DNA of 64,000 nt from Tenrec ecaudatus (GCF_050624435.1 NC_134530.1:143694721-143758720), one strand, 5' to 3'. Shown: positions 12,870 to 24,125, counted from the first letter of the stretch. The notes: a model not told the origin generated them from the letters alone. Numbers and translations: made by a program.

Positions 12870-12975
12870 GGGTGGCTGTGGGCAGATCACTGGTAGACCT
12901 GCCTCACAGGGATGTGAGTGTGAGATGAATGAATGTCAACAGGCACCGGAAAATGACAAAGCATTAAACAATTGT
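12870..12975 (+). repeat. MIR-like remnant carrying the ATTAAA signal
   Basis: GCCTCACAGGGATGTGAGTG, then GAGATGAATGAATG and GGCACCGGAAAATGACAAAG, resembles the MIR 3' half (CTCATAGGGTTGTTGTGAGG ... GCACATAGTAGG). The candidate CYB561D1 polyadenylation signal lies at its right edge. Confidence 0.5.
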
Positions 12976-13468
12976 AAACACATGGTATTTCTGTCTGTTT
13001 TTCTGCTCCTCAAGCCTGGCCCTGGGCTGTTGTGATTCTCAGGAAGGCACTGAACGGTGAGGGGAATGAGGCTTAAGGGACTGGAGTCTCAGAGAATTAA
13101 GTGGGCAGACCCACATCCTCCTCGAGGCAGAATGGGGCTTGGCCGCCCCTTGCCTGCCTAGTGGCTTTGGGTCAGGAAGCTGGTGGAGAACCTGGCCCTG
13201 GGTCCATAGCTCCCGCCCCACCTGCTGCAAATGCCCAGAGCTGCTGGTCACAAGTCAGTCTCAGTCTTCTTCTTAATTCTGTCCTGAGCCAGGAAAGCAA
13301 GGGACGGGGATGTGACAGTAATGGACACAACCCTGAGGCCAGGCCAGGCCCTGCAGCTGCAGAGTGGACCACAGGGACCAAGGTTCTCAGGGGTCCACGG
13401 TTTGTTTCCCATCCCCATTTCAGGCTCTCCGAAACACAGTCACCACCCCCCGCCCCTGCACAAAGCAC

Positions 13469-13474
13469 TTTATT
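13469..13474 (-). terminator. AMIGO1: AMIGO1 polyadenylation signal (AATAAA on minus strand)
   Basis: TTTATT on plus reads AATAAA on minus, within CCAATAAAGTGCTTTGTG. It is the best canonical signal downstream of AMIGO1 in its reading direction and predicts a transcript of over 7 kb including exon 1, in keeping with the very long 3' UTR known for mammalian AMIGO1. Placement is inferred. Confidence 0.55.
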
Positions 13475-15300
13475 GGATTTAAAACACACCCCAAGAAGAA
13501 AGCAGTTCTGTTTAAATGTTTAATTAGAGGAAGGATATTTTGCATTCCATTTGCCTGAGAATAAGCAGCAGTGTGCTGAAGGAGACATCCTGGCCAAGGA
13601 GCCACAGCAGGAGAGAGGCCTGAATCTTTTTTTTTAAAATGGTGCTGGTCTGAGCAGCAGTTTCAGCGTTCCTGACCAGCACTGGGCAGAGGAAGCGCAG
13701 CTGAATGAACCCAGCACCGCCCTGAAGAGTGGTGCCCACCCCACTGGGCTGGGCTCAGAGCACACACAAATGACCTCCAAGGAACCCACCCCGGGACCCC
13801 AGCCCCGTGGCCTTCTGGGAAACAGGAGTCCCCACTTTTAATCCACATGCTGTTGTGAGCAGTTACCAGATTATTGTTTTTAACCTGTATTGATTCTTCA
13901 GTGGTACTACAGGATCCAACTCTGTCTCCTAGGATGTCTGAGTGGCCCCCGAGCACTCTTCCTTCAAAGCAGATTCTGGGTCCCCTCAATGCCAGGCCTC
14001 CGTGTAGGCTCACTTGGAACCATCTCCTGCCCAGTGAGGGGGGTGAGGGGAAGGCAGCAGCCCTGGCCAGCACAGCAGCGGCTGTGACAGGCACTCAGAG
14101 GCCCCAAGGCAAGGTTCCATGCTAGGGCTGGCTTGCGCAGGCCCTGGTTCCACACCCTCTGGGCCCGGGGCAGCAGCAGGCACAGCAAAGCAGAAGGCCT
14201 CAGGCATCTCTACCACCTGGCCTTTCCCAGTGACAGCCCAACGCCAGCTGAAGGAGCTCGACTTGGAAGCTGGGTCAGCCTTCCTCTCTCAGCGCTGGGA
14301 GAGCAAGCTCCAACACAGGCCTGTAAAGCCAGCCCTACCCCTGCAGAAGCCTGCACTTTTTCCGGCTCGTGGATGAGGGGAGCGATGCTCCACTGGTTTC
14401 CTGGGAAACGGAATGGTCAAGGCAGAAAGGGAAGGAATTGAAAGCTCGGCTGGGGCAGAGCCTAGGCTCCTTTTCCCCGTGATCTCACCTCCTTTTCTGA
14501 AAGAAGAGGGTCCCCTCAATCTCTCTGCCCCTCCCAGCAGAGCACTACTTGAGAGGCACTAGGGAACAAACCTGCTGTCAGGTCTGGTGGGTAAAATTGC
14601 GCATCTTGGCCAGAATCTGGGGCACACCTGGTGGTTTGGGAGGAAGGGCTGGGCCATGCAGCCATCCACTTCCCCGGAATGATGGGTGGCGCTGCGTCAG
14701 CAGTGCTCAGGCATGTGTGGACGTGGGCACAGGCTAGCACGCGAGTGGACAGGACTCGTGACTTTGCCTCACGTCCCATGCTCCCTCACTGGGCTGTTGG
14801 TTGGCCCTGGAGTGAGCCTAAATCGAGAGGCCTGGCCCAATCCTGAGAAGTAATGGCATGGGCTTGGCACAGACCGGAACAGAGGGGAGAACTCCAGGCA
14901 TCCTTCCCCAGACTTGCTCTCTTTACCAGCTTCAACCCCTCAGCCAAACTGGTGGCTCCAGCAAACACTGCTTCTGTCATTTAATTGGCTGCCAACATTG
15001 ATTTGTCTGATGTGGCTGGTTATGAGGTACCGCCATATCTCACCACTCTGGTGGTTTCTCCTGAGGTGAGAAGACAACTTTCCAGGCAGACAAAGGCTGG
15101 AAATGAGGTAACCCAATTCTGACTTCCTTTATCCTTACACCATTTTCCTCTCTCCTTTGGACTCCACCAGGACAATTCCCTGCTGAGAATACTGGGAGCA
15201 ACGAACCAGTTGCATGTGCAGTGAGGTCGAATCTAGCCCACTTTCTGGTAGGCCGTGTCTGTGGCATGAAAGTAAGGGCTGCATTCCTTCCGTCCCCTGC

Positions 15301-15472
15301 AAAGCCCTAGTGGAAGAGTAGTTACAAATTGGGTTGCTAACTGCAAGGTCAGCTGTTCAAAGCCATGAGCAGGAGGCTGGCTTTCTACTCCTGTCAAGAG
15401 TTACAGTCCCAGAAACCCACAGGGGCAGTTCTATAGGCTCACTGTGAGCCATCATCGATGGCAGAGTCTCAC
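15301..15472 (+). mobile_element. AfroSINE
   Basis: Head AAAGCCCTAGTGGAAGAGTA, body CTACTCCTGTCAAGAGTTAC and AGAAACCCACAGGGGCAGTT, and tail ATCGATGGCAGAGTCTCAC. Diverged copy, antisense within the AMIGO1 3' UTR. Confidence 0.8.
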
Positions 15473-16178
15473 ACTGTTCTTTGTTGCAACACCTAGGATA
15501 CACTAACTGCCCATGAGTGTTCATCTGCCTGTTAAAGGAGTCTGCCGGCAGCCGGAGATGGTGCGTGCTGCACTTACAGCACGAAGTAGACTTGCAGTTA
15601 AAAGCAGTGATGGAGAAGCGAGCTGCTGCCCACTAGTTGTTTTTTTAACCCTATCCCAGCATTTTCCCAGAGAACAGTGAGCAGACCACCAGACTTAATA
15701 GAACTCTGCAGGGATCCGGGAAGCTGGCATTCTCTCCAGGCCTTAGCTCTGAGGAACGCAGTGTTTAAACTCTACTGTCAAAGTCTCAGTGACATTTGTT
15801 TCTACCTTCACCCCAGAATCTTTCCAAGGAATCAGCAAATGATGGCCCCGGACCAACCATCCCACGGCCTGTATTTGGATTCTTAGCTCTGGAGCCAGGA
15901 ATAATTTTTACCTTTTCAAATAGTTGAAGAAATCAAAGGGCATGTTAAACTTATATGAAATTCAAATGACCATTTCCACAATTAAAGTTTTATGGGGACC
16001 CAGCCATGGTAATTCACTCCTGTAGTATTTATAGCTGCTTTCCCATTGTTGGTGTGCTCCTGGCTGTTTACAATCTGGCTTGTTCCAAAAGGGTGCCAAC
16101 CTCTGGGCTCTCTTAATGCCACATGTGAAGTCTAACCAAAGCCTTAATAATATTTAAATATAGTCTCTCCCTAGATAA

Positions 16179-16372
16179 GGGGCTCTGGTGGTATCGTGGT
16201 CACCGATGGATGACTAACCACAAGGTCGGCAGTTCGAAACCACCAGTCACTCTGCTGGAAGAAAACAAGGCTTTCCATTTCTGTAGAGTCACAGTCCTGG
16301 AACCCCACAGAGGCGGCTCTACAGTCCTAAGGCTTGCTGTCAATCAGCATCACTCCAGGGCAGTGAGTTAGT
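16179..16372 (+). mobile_element. AfroSINE
   Basis: GGGGCTCTGGTGGTATCGTG, CAAGGTCGGCAGTTCGAAAC, TAGAGTCACAGTCCTGGAAC and GGGCAGTGAGTTAGTG follow the SINE from head to tail. Confidence 0.85.
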
Positions 16373-16800
16373 GTCTTTTGTTGTTGTTTTCTGACAGGCA
16401 GGCCACACCCTTCTGAGATACAGTGAGCCCTGCCCGTGGGCTGAAAAAATAAAGACGAGTCATAGACTTTGCCAGACAGAGACTCAAGCCAGGTTTAATG
16501 ATCATTCTCTAGTTTCCAGAGCCCAGAGGCTCCGAAGTTTGCCAGCCTGGTACACGATTGCGAGCAACAGGGGCCTGGACACAGGGGAGCCCACTTACTT
16601 TGCAGCAGGGCTACAGGGATGTACAAAGGCCAGAACACACAGAGACCTGGGACCCATCTGCTTTCCACCCTGGTGGGGGTGTGCCCGCTAACTCTAGCCC
16701 CTTTCTGGGAGCCCATACACACAGGCCAAAACTAAACCAAAACAAAACAACAACCACAAAGAAGTCACATAGACAGATTGAAGAGCTCTGCCACCCTCTT

Positions 16801-16848
16801 TCAGACACCTACATCTTCAGACACCTACATCTTCAGACACCTACATCT
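16801..16848. repeat. Perfect 16-bp tandem repeat, three copies
   Basis: TCAGACACCTACATCT occurs three times without a mismatch and is followed by a partial fourth unit (TCGG). It lies in the inferred AMIGO1 3' UTR. Confidence 0.95.
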
Positions 16849-19544
16849 TCGGAGCCATGTCTGGTTCATGGGTTGGGGGAGGGGAAGAAGTGATCGCTCA
16901 GTCTTCTCTTATAATCAGACCCAGCCCTCCTCTCTTGGGCTTCTTCCAGGGAGCTCATATGTTGCTGGTGATGTAACCCCCTAGCGGGCAGCTACCTCGG
17001 AGTCCCATCCACTGAGACCTGTGGTGGCATGTGGCTAGCTGGCTCAGTGTCTTCCACCAGACTATTTCGGGGCCCAACCAGTGGTACCGTAAAGAGCCTT
17101 AGAGCCACAACTGGGGAGGGCGTTGGGAGAACACGGCCACCCAGTTTTCGTGAGCTCGGCCAGCATGGCCACAGAAGCCTACTTCATTGGCTGTGCCCTC
17201 TACAGATGTTCAGAACCTTAACTTCAGTGGGGTCTGGAGGAGGAGCTTTCCCCAGTAAGTCTGAAGAGGAAGTCCTGCTCCTGCGCCTCCAGGACCAAAA
17301 TGCTCAGGAGTCTCCGGAACAGAACCAGCCGCCCTCCCCTTACCAGGCCAGTTACCACAGGAAAAGCTCCGCACAGCAGCTTGGCTCTCTGCCTGCTTGC
17401 TCCTGGCCCTTCAGTGACTTAGTTCTCGTAAATTCCTATCCTCTGGACTTTAGGTGAAGGGAGGTTTCTGAGGGAAGAGACTGGAAGAACCAGTTATATC
17501 CTCCCACTCCTTCCAGTGGCTTCTGTCAGGCCCGAACTCCAGCCCCTGCAGAGAAGTGATTCAGTGCCATGAAGATGGGGGTGAAGTGTCAGGGCGTTGA
17601 GAGATTTCAAGTACAAGTGATTGTGTATTTGGGGAGCCTGGCGTGGTCACTGTCTCTCCTACAGGCTAAGAAAATGGTGTGCGTGAAGTTGTGCACGGAG
17701 GTGGAGACCACTCTGAGGGGGGGCATGGGCAGGGACTGTCCTGGTGGAAGTCAAGGTGCTATGGGCATGCATACCTGTAAGCGTGCACACCTATGAGCAT
17801 GCAGGTACTGGAGGGAAATGCTGCACCCTCTCTCGACAAAATGAGGTCACTCAGAAAGGGCGGACAGCCATCTTCAGCTCTAGGCACAGACAAGGGAAAG
17901 GGCTGGGTTCGTCACCCCCCACAATCTTAAACCTGGTCCTCTGAGCAAACACCCTTCCCCTCTGGGAAACTGAAGAGCACATCAGGTAAGTAGAGGCTCT
18001 GGAGAACTTCCAATGGACACAGAACGTGGGGGGAGAAGGGAGAGACTGAAAAAGACCGACATCAGAGAACAATTTCACCTTTGCCCTGCTCCTCTCCGGC
18101 CAGAGCTCAGAGCAACCACCTCCCAGGGCCTGGAGACCTAAAAGGGAGCCGGTATCTCCACACCAAAGTGTTCTGCAACCTTGGGTGGAACACTGGGCTC
18201 ATTCTGTGATGCTCCTCTGGCTTCACAGCCACAAGTGCAGGGGCCTCTGGCTGAGAGGGGCGAGGGTTGCGGACTGCCCCCTTTGGGAAAGTTTGGTGCC
18301 ATTGGCTGTCTGCCACAGGATGGCCTGCAACCTCGTGGCGAGGACAGACCGCAAATCCGTGCTTCAAATGGCCATTCTGGGCAGACTGGCTTTGCAGCAA
18401 GCACGAGAACCCTGGGAGAGAAGCAGGCAGCTCTGGGACCCCAGGTCTGCTCTCCCCCCAGCTCCGTCTACCAGGGGGAGCAGACTCTCTCCTTGCATAG
18501 CAGCATGTTAGGGGATACTCGGAACCCCACCTCAGCTGAATGAGACCGAATGAAGAGTCAGCATACACCAGACGTCAGGTAGGTCCAGCAGGATCCTACA
18601 TAGGAGAGGCTGATTTATCCCCACCCCTCTACTGTGATGTGGCCCTCCATCCCTTGTCCCCGGGAGGCTCTCCCATACATACGAGTTCTGCCTTCAGCAG
18701 CGCCTAACCTGGTCTGCCACACAGGTGCTGTGAGTCAAACGCTAACCAGGGCCTTCACAGACCAGCCAGGCAATCTGCAGCCATGCCCTTCCCTCCCCCG
18801 TTGCGTTCTACAAGCTTTCTGCTGGCACCTGTGCTGACATGGACCCCCTCCACCACCCCTTCAGTCCCTGCTGTACCCCTCTGTGCCATTAGGTGAAAAA
18901 CCAGGCAGAAATGCCACATCTCACTTTGCAGCCCTGCCTGAGAGGCGACAGGCCTGGGCTTGTCCCCGAGGCTGGTTGGGAAAGAGGAGGATGGCACTGA
19001 TGGGAAGTCTCACAACAACTTTGGGGAATGTTACCGATTGGGGTCTTCACCTTTCCTGAATCCTCGGCTGCAACGTGACTTCCTGGCCAGGAAGCACATA
19101 CTAGAGCCTTTCCCTAGAGAGGCTCCTGTGGAAGGCCACCTTCCCCCTCACCCCCACCCCATAGTATCACAGGTGCAGGTGGGCAGAGATGGGAAAATAT
19201 GACCCCCCCCCCCTCCTAAATGGTTCTCCCTTAAGGAGCTAGGGATGATCTTGAAAAAGTTTGGGGTTTTCCCTCACCCCTTCTCATTCCCACCCAGTGC
19301 AGCCACACGCCTCCTCCTCGGCCACATTCGGAGTTGCCAGGCTTTGGGTCGGGGAGTAGCCTTTGCCTGAGGTTATATATCCAGGTTGAAGATGATGGCA
19401 GTTACACTCTACCTGTGGCTAATTCCCTTCAGGTTGGGGGGGAACACTCTCCCTTGGGCAGCCAGCCCTCTCTTCCATCCCCTCGTCTCCTTCAGGGGTG
19501 CATTACCTCTCCTGGGGCAGAATCTTCCCACCAACCCATCCTGA

Positions 19545-21026
19545 TCACACCACAATGGGCGTATCGGAGAACACCGAGCTGACAGATTCGGGATCCGACA
19601 TCCTCCGCTGGCCCTTGCCTGTTACATCGGGCACCGGCAGGGTGTTGCCTGGCTTGAGCTTGCCGTTTTGACCTTGCCCAGGTCCAGCAGGTTCCAGGAA
19701 GGCCACCCGCCGGTCAAAGCCATCATCCTTGTCCCCACCAGCCATAGGGTCGTGGTTGGGTGTGGTACTGAGCATAGAGGAACTGAGGCTATCTCCCTGG
19801 TGGCTGGAAGGCTTGTCTCCGCCCCGACACCAGCAGCGGCAAGGGGTGAGGTACAGGTATATAAGGACCAGGACCACGCTGAGGATGCAGCCCACCAGGG
19901 TGGTGTAGGCTGTGTTCAGGGTTTCGTGGTGTCCATGCAAGGTGAAATTGTGCACTCGGATCTCCACAGACAGCGTCTCATTGAAGGCTTCCCCCGTGGC
20001 GTAGCAGGTATACACCCCCCCGTCCTCCACCTGGACATGATGGAGAACAAGGTTGCCCTCTGGAGACATGCTGGCTGTCCCATTGGCCACCTCACTTAGC
20101 ACCCGCTCATTGTTTGGTGTCACCCATACCTTCGTCATCCCCTGCTGCTTGGTGTCACACTGGATGGTCAACCGGTCCCCCAGGTGGGCCTCCGTGGCCT
20201 GTTCCTTGTACTCGTTGCAGTTGAGGAAGCTCAGGTTGAAGACGCTGTACAGCTTCTTGGAGTCCTTGCAGTAGAGATCCTCGTGGAAGTCCGTCACCGA
20301 GCTCAGCTGCCGGTACTGCCAGTGGGAGAAGAGCTGGTAGAGGCCGCAGTCGCACTTAAGGGGGTTGTTGTGCAGGTACAGCCCGTTCTTGATCCACGCG
20401 GGCAGCTTCTGCAGGTCAGGCAAGGGCAGCATATTCAGCTTGTTGGAGGAGAGGTCCAGGAGCGTCAGCTTGGACGGCGCCGTGCCTTCCTTGACCAGTT
20501 CCAGCGGGAAGCGGGTGATCTGGTTCTGGCTCAAGTAGAGTTTCTGCAGCTGGCCCATGTCCTCGAAGGCGCTGCGGTCCACCTCTGCGATGCGGTTGTT
20601 GTAGAGCAGCAGCACCTCCAGGACCTGCAGCTCGCTGAAGAGGGACTCGTCCAGGGTGTGCAGCTGGTTGGAGGAGAGGTCTAGGTAGCGGAGGCTGGGC
20701 ACCGGGGAAAAGGCCTCGGAGGAGATGAAGTTCAGGCGGTTGTGGCTCAGCAGCAGGGTGTGCAGGTGGGTCAGGCGGGTGGGCGTCCACTCAGCCCGCA
20801 GGCGGCTCAGGTTGTTGTGGCTGAGGTCCAACAGGGCCGTATAGCTGGGCAGGGCCTGGGGCACGCTGGGCAGCTGCTGCTTGGAGCAGCTGAGGATGTT
20901 GCTGGCACACAGGCAGGCGGCCGGACAGCTAACCATAGGCCGGCCAGCTCTGGACGCCTCAAAGAGGAGCAGGAACAAGGTCAGCAGCAGGAGCCAGAGG
21001 CCTCGCAGGTCACGCTGGGGTTGCAT
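19545..21026 (-). CDS. AMIGO1: AMIGO1 (amphoterin-induced protein 1), complete single-exon CDS
   Basis: A type I membrane cell-adhesion protein of neurons: it promotes neurite outgrowth and fasciculation by homophilic and heterophilic contacts, and is an auxiliary subunit of Kv2.1 channels. The CDS is 493 aa, the human length. A signal peptide covers about 1-27 (LWLLLLTLFLLLFEASRAG). The LRRNT cap has Cys34, 38, 40 and 47. Six leucine-rich repeats follow at about 62-215 (LLDLSHNNLS, LLLSHNRLNF, YLDLSSNQLH, LLLYNNRIAE, LYLSQNQITR, LLDLSSNKLN). The LRRCT cap has Cys225, 227, 253 and 270. One Ig C2 domain has Cys290 and Cys341 (DGGVYTCYA). The transmembrane helix is about 376-394, and the Ser-rich cytosolic tail ends SDTPIVV. 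The ATG at 21024-21026 (MQPQRDLRG) matches the human start; an in-frame ATG 54 bases upstream would add 18 residues before the signal peptide and is less likely. Confidence 0.97.
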   Translation of the reverse strand: MQPQRDLRGLWLLLLTLFLLLFEASRAGRPMVSCPAACLCASNILSCSKQQLPSVPQALPSYTALLDLSHNNLSRLRAEWTPTRLTHLHTLLLSHNRLNFISSEAFSPVPSLRYLDLSSNQLHTLDESLFSELQVLEVLLLYNNRIAEVDRSAFEDMGQLQKLYLSQNQITRFPLELVKEGTAPSKLTLLDLSSNKLNMLPLPDLQKLPAWIKNGLYLHNNPLKCDCGLYQLFSHWQYRQLSSVTDFHEDLYCKDSKKLYSVFNLSFLNCNEYKEQATEAHLGDRLTIQCDTKQQGMTKVWVTPNNERVLSEVANGTASMSPEGNLVLHHVQVEDGGVYTCYATGEAFNETLSVEIRVHNFTLHGHHETLNTAYTTLVGCILSVVLVLIYLYLTPCRCWCRGGDKPSSHQGDSLSSSMLSTTPNHDPMAGGDKDDGFDRRVAFLEPAGPGQGQNGKLKPGNTLPVPDVTGKGQRRMSDPESVSSVFSDTPIVV

Positions 21027-21091
21027 AGTGTCGCTGGGGAGCATGAGCAAGGCCACAAGGAAGCTCTGCAAGGGCATCACCCAGGCGTGTT
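21027..21091 (-). other. AMIGO1: AMIGO1 5' UTR part of exon 2, with likely splice acceptor at 21092-21093
   Basis: On the minus strand, CTTGCCCCGCCAG just upstream of 21091 is a reasonable splice acceptor, consistent with a non-coding first exon in the CpG island. A second CAG (CCCTTGCAG, about 21066-21069) could act as an alternative acceptor and would remove the upstream in-frame ATG. Confidence 0.45.
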
Positions 21092-21379
21092 CTGGCGGGG
21101 CAAGGAAGGGTTACTTTCACTCCAGCCCTGGAGGGGAAAGGATGGGTTTGTGGGCCCCGGGGGTGGAGCAGGGGGGGGGGGCGCAGCGGTAGGAACCCTT
21201 CCTTCTGTCCTCCACCCCCCACCCCATTCGGCTAGAACTGGAAGGACGAGCTGCCGGATGGTCGGTTCACGGGCACTGGGCACGCAGGCCTCCTGGGTCT
21301 GGTGCGAGCTCACAGGGTGTGGGACCGGTGTGTCGGCAGGGGTCACTGGGAGCGCGAGGGCCGGGTCTGGAGGCGGGGT

Positions 21380-22290
21380 CGGCGGGGCCTAGGGGAGGAG
21401 CTGAGGGAAGGTCAAGCGCGCACCAGGCCGGGAAGGGGCCCGGGGCTGGCGGGGAAGGCACCCCGCGGGGCTGCCGGGCACTGCACCTGCTCGGAGAGGA
21501 CGCGTCTCAGCCCATGGCGGGTCCGGCAGCTCCGTCGCGGCCTCCCGAGGCGGCGCCGCGCCGACCGGCCTGTCACGACGCTCGCCCTGCGCCAGGGCCC
21601 GCGCCCGGGGGCATCTCCTCCCGCCGCCTCGACCTCTGTGCCCGCCGCCGCAGCCCACCGGCCGTGCCCGCCGCCTCCGGCTCCGCGGCCTGGCGGGGAG
21701 CGGGGTGCGGGGAGCGCGGAGCGAGCACCGCGAGCCGACGAGAGGGAGCGGCGTGGGGGCAGCGAGCACCGCGCGCGCGCCCGCCGCCGCCGCCGGAGCC
21801 TCGGGGCGCGTGCGCGGGGGGGCGGGGCGCACGTGCGTGTGTTTGTGTCGGAGCCGGGCGGGCAGGCGGACGGACGGACGGACGGACGCACGCACGCGAG
21901 CGCGCGGCGTCCGGCCCCCGAGCTCGCGGGCTACGGGCGGGCGTCCCAGCTGCGGGTCCTCCTTCCTACGAGCCCGTCCGGGCCGCCGAGCTGGTGCAGA
22001 GCGCGGTCAGGGAGGGAGCCGCTGGTCCCAGCCCCGAGACGCCCGCGCGCGCCCCCGAGCCCGTGCCCCCCGTGCCCGTGCCCACCGCGCCCGTGCCCCC
22101 GAGCCCGTGCCCACCGCGCCCGTGCCCCCGTGTCCATACCCCCGTGCCCATATCTTCGTGTGCCTGTGCCTCCCGCGCCCGTGCCCCTGTGCCCATACGC
22201 TCGTGCCCGTGCCCATACCTCCGTGCCCCTACCTTCGTGTGCCCGTGCCCCTCCGCGCGCGCTCGCGAAGATGGTTTCCCACGGAGTGAA
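21380..22290 (-). promoter_or_regulatory. AMIGO1: AMIGO1 CpG island: promoter and non-coding exon 1
   Basis: About 0.9 kb is extremely CpG-rich (GGCGGCGCCGCGCCG, GCGCGCGCCCGCCGCCGCCG, (GGAC)n at about 21868-21889). The long plus-strand ORFs here are stop-poor only because of composition. The start site and exon 1 donor could not be placed with confidence. Confidence 0.7.
22054..22256. repeat. Degenerate GTGCCC-based minisatellite in the AMIGO1 CpG island
   Basis: About 15 occurrences of GTGCCC occur in 200 bp with spacers such as ACCGCGCCC, CCGAGCCC and ATACCTCC. There is a clear ~30-bp higher-order duplication of the CCCGTGCCCACCGCGCCC block (about 22073 and 22103). Confidence 0.9.
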
Positions 22291-22454
22291 GTCGCTGCCG
22301 CTCCCTCCGGGGCAGGAAACGTCACTCGTCTGAATGTGCTAAATTAGAGAAATCTGGCTCTGCGCCCGCCTGTCAGTGTTGGCGGGAAACCCATTTGTCA
22401 ACTTTTGAGATTCTCCCTCCACTCTTCAGAAGTCCGGAAATTTACTCTTTACTT

Positions 22455-22672
<218 letters not shown>

Positions 22673-22944
22673 AACACGACAGGAGCAAGCATTCACTCCC
22701 CCCTTAGCCATTCAATTCTTCCTGACCCAGTCGCAGTGGCTCCTCTCTATCACTTAGAACCCACTGAGGAGCAGGCCCCTGAAACACCAGGAAGCTGTTG
22801 GCCAGCACAGGAAGGCTTTATCAGAGTTTATCATTCAGAAGTTTAGCTATGCTTTGGATGGTAGACCTTGAGGGAGAAAGCACTTTTTTATTCTTTGGAG
22901 AGCACAACTGAAATGAATGTCTCCAAGGATTAGCTTGCTAAGAT

Positions 22945-23095
22945 TTTTAAAATAAATCGTTTCATTGGGGACTCTTACAACATCCCACACATCAGTTGTA
23001 TCAACCATACTTGTACATGTTACCATCATCGTTTCCAAAACATCTACTTAAGCCCTTGGTGTTAACTCCTTTTTCCCCTCCTACCCTTGTGAATC
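22945..23095 (-). mobile_element. L1 3' UTR fragment (lineage-specific family)
   Basis: On plus it reads AATCGTTTCATTGGGGACTC, ATCAGTTGTATCAACCATAC and AAGCCCTTGGTGTTAACTCC, the antisense of the 3' UTR shared by several copies here. The 3' end is to the left. Confidence 0.8.
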
Positions 23096-23109
23096 ATTTT
23101 TAAAGTTTT

Positions 23110-23590
23110 TGTTTTATTTATTTATGTATTTTAAATCATTTTACTGGGAGCTCTTGTAGCTCTTATAACATTCCATACATCAATTGTATCAAGCATATTT
23201 GTACATGAATCCTGTATCAATTATATATTGTTATTCGTATCTGACACTGTCCATTGTCTCCCTTCACCCACATGTCTGTTTTTCATCCCCTTGTGGGGGG
23301 CACTCTATCCAACCTTGTGATGGGTTCCCCCTTTCTCCTCCTTCCCCTTCTCTGACCATCCCCCAACCCTCATGATATCGCTGCACCCACTACTGTTCCC
23401 GATGGTTTTATCTATCCTGAGTTCCAGGCATCCAAAGCTCTTATCTATACCAATGTGTGTTCTCCGGTCTAGCCAGATTTGTAAGGTAGAACTAGGTCAT
23501 GGTAGTGGGGCGGGGGGAGGGAGCATTCAGGAACAAGAGAAATGATGTATGATTCGTTGGTGCTATACTATACCTGTGCTGAGACTTTTA
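23110..23590 (-). mobile_element. L1 3' UTR fragment, adjacent second copy
   Basis: A T-rich start is followed by AAATCATTTTACTGGGAGCT, CATCAATTGTATCAAGCATA, CCGGTCTAGCCAGATTTGTA and GGTCATGGTAGTGGGG, the same 3' UTR as the preceding copy and in the same orientation. Confidence 0.85.
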
Positions 23591-23784
23591 AGAAGAAAAT
23601 TGATCTCTGTCATATATCTTTGACCATGAATTTAAACGAAGGCATGAACTCTTCATTCTGTGCATGTTAACTCTATGCATAGCGTGGCCAAGTTTATTCT
23701 TGTTCATGTCAGGTATCCTTTTTAAAAAACAGATGCTGTTGTTTTTGGAAGGCAGGGAAAGGGGCATCCTGAGATCCAGTTGCA

Positions 23785-24125
23785 TCAGTCAGCTCCCATT
23801 GCGTACCACATGACCCCAAACCAAACCTCAAACAGCAACATTCATTCATTCTTTCACAGTTTCCATTGATCAGGCTTTCAGAAGCAGCTCGGTGGGCAGT
23901 TTGGGCTTGCTGGTCTTTCCTGCAGTTTCAGTCATATATCAGTTGGGGCGACAGTCATTAAGAGGCATGCCTGGAACAAAAGGATCAACTTCCAAAAGGA
24001 TCCACTTTTAGGGGCTTGGAGTACCCCAAGGACAACTGGCCTAACCAAGTCCTCAGAGACAAGGTTCTGCATTCTATGCTGGTGAGAAGCCACTGGGACA
24101 TTAGAAGCGTGTGAAAGGCCCTCAT
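23785..24125. repeat. Ancient mammalian interspersed repeat (unclassified)
   Basis: CAGTCAGCTCCCATTGCGTA, CATTCATTCTTTCACAGTTT and the region to about 24120 resemble an old, widely shared mammalian repeat that begins with a pair of CAGCT/GCATA motifs. A similar old segment lies at 25320-25640. The family is not assigned. Confidence 0.35.

Larger units (their letters stand above)
9125..12985 (+). other. CYB561D1: Probable long 3' UTR of CYB561D1 / intergenic
   Basis: No CDS follows the stop. The first plausible plus-strand polyadenylation signal in a good context is ATTAAA at about 12963-12968, followed by a GT/T-rich stretch (TGTCTGTTTTTCTG). This would make a UTR of about 3.8 kb. The segment carries a MIR at about 9500, a poly-C/(CA)n tract at 9896-9921, an AfroSINE at 10598 and another MIR remnant at about 12870. 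The UTR end is inference; a shorter transcript is equally possible. Confidence 0.35.
13450..19544 (-). other. AMIGO1: AMIGO1 3' UTR (inferred)
   Basis: About 6.1 kb between the AMIGO1 stop and the AATAAA at 13469-13474. No CDS is supported on either strand. It contains two plus-oriented AfroSINEs (15301-15472, 16179-16372), so they are antisense to the transcript, and a 16-bp x3 tandem repeat at 16801-16848. The long-UTR reading rests on knowledge of the human gene. Confidence 0.5.

Noticed and set aside
21302-22347. Two overlapping plus-strand ORFs of about 343 codons in the CpG island
   Set aside because: Composition artefact: extreme GC leaves few stop codons; Arg/Ala/Pro-rich with GTGCCC-repeat translation and no family resemblance. 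The strand is opposite to AMIGO1.
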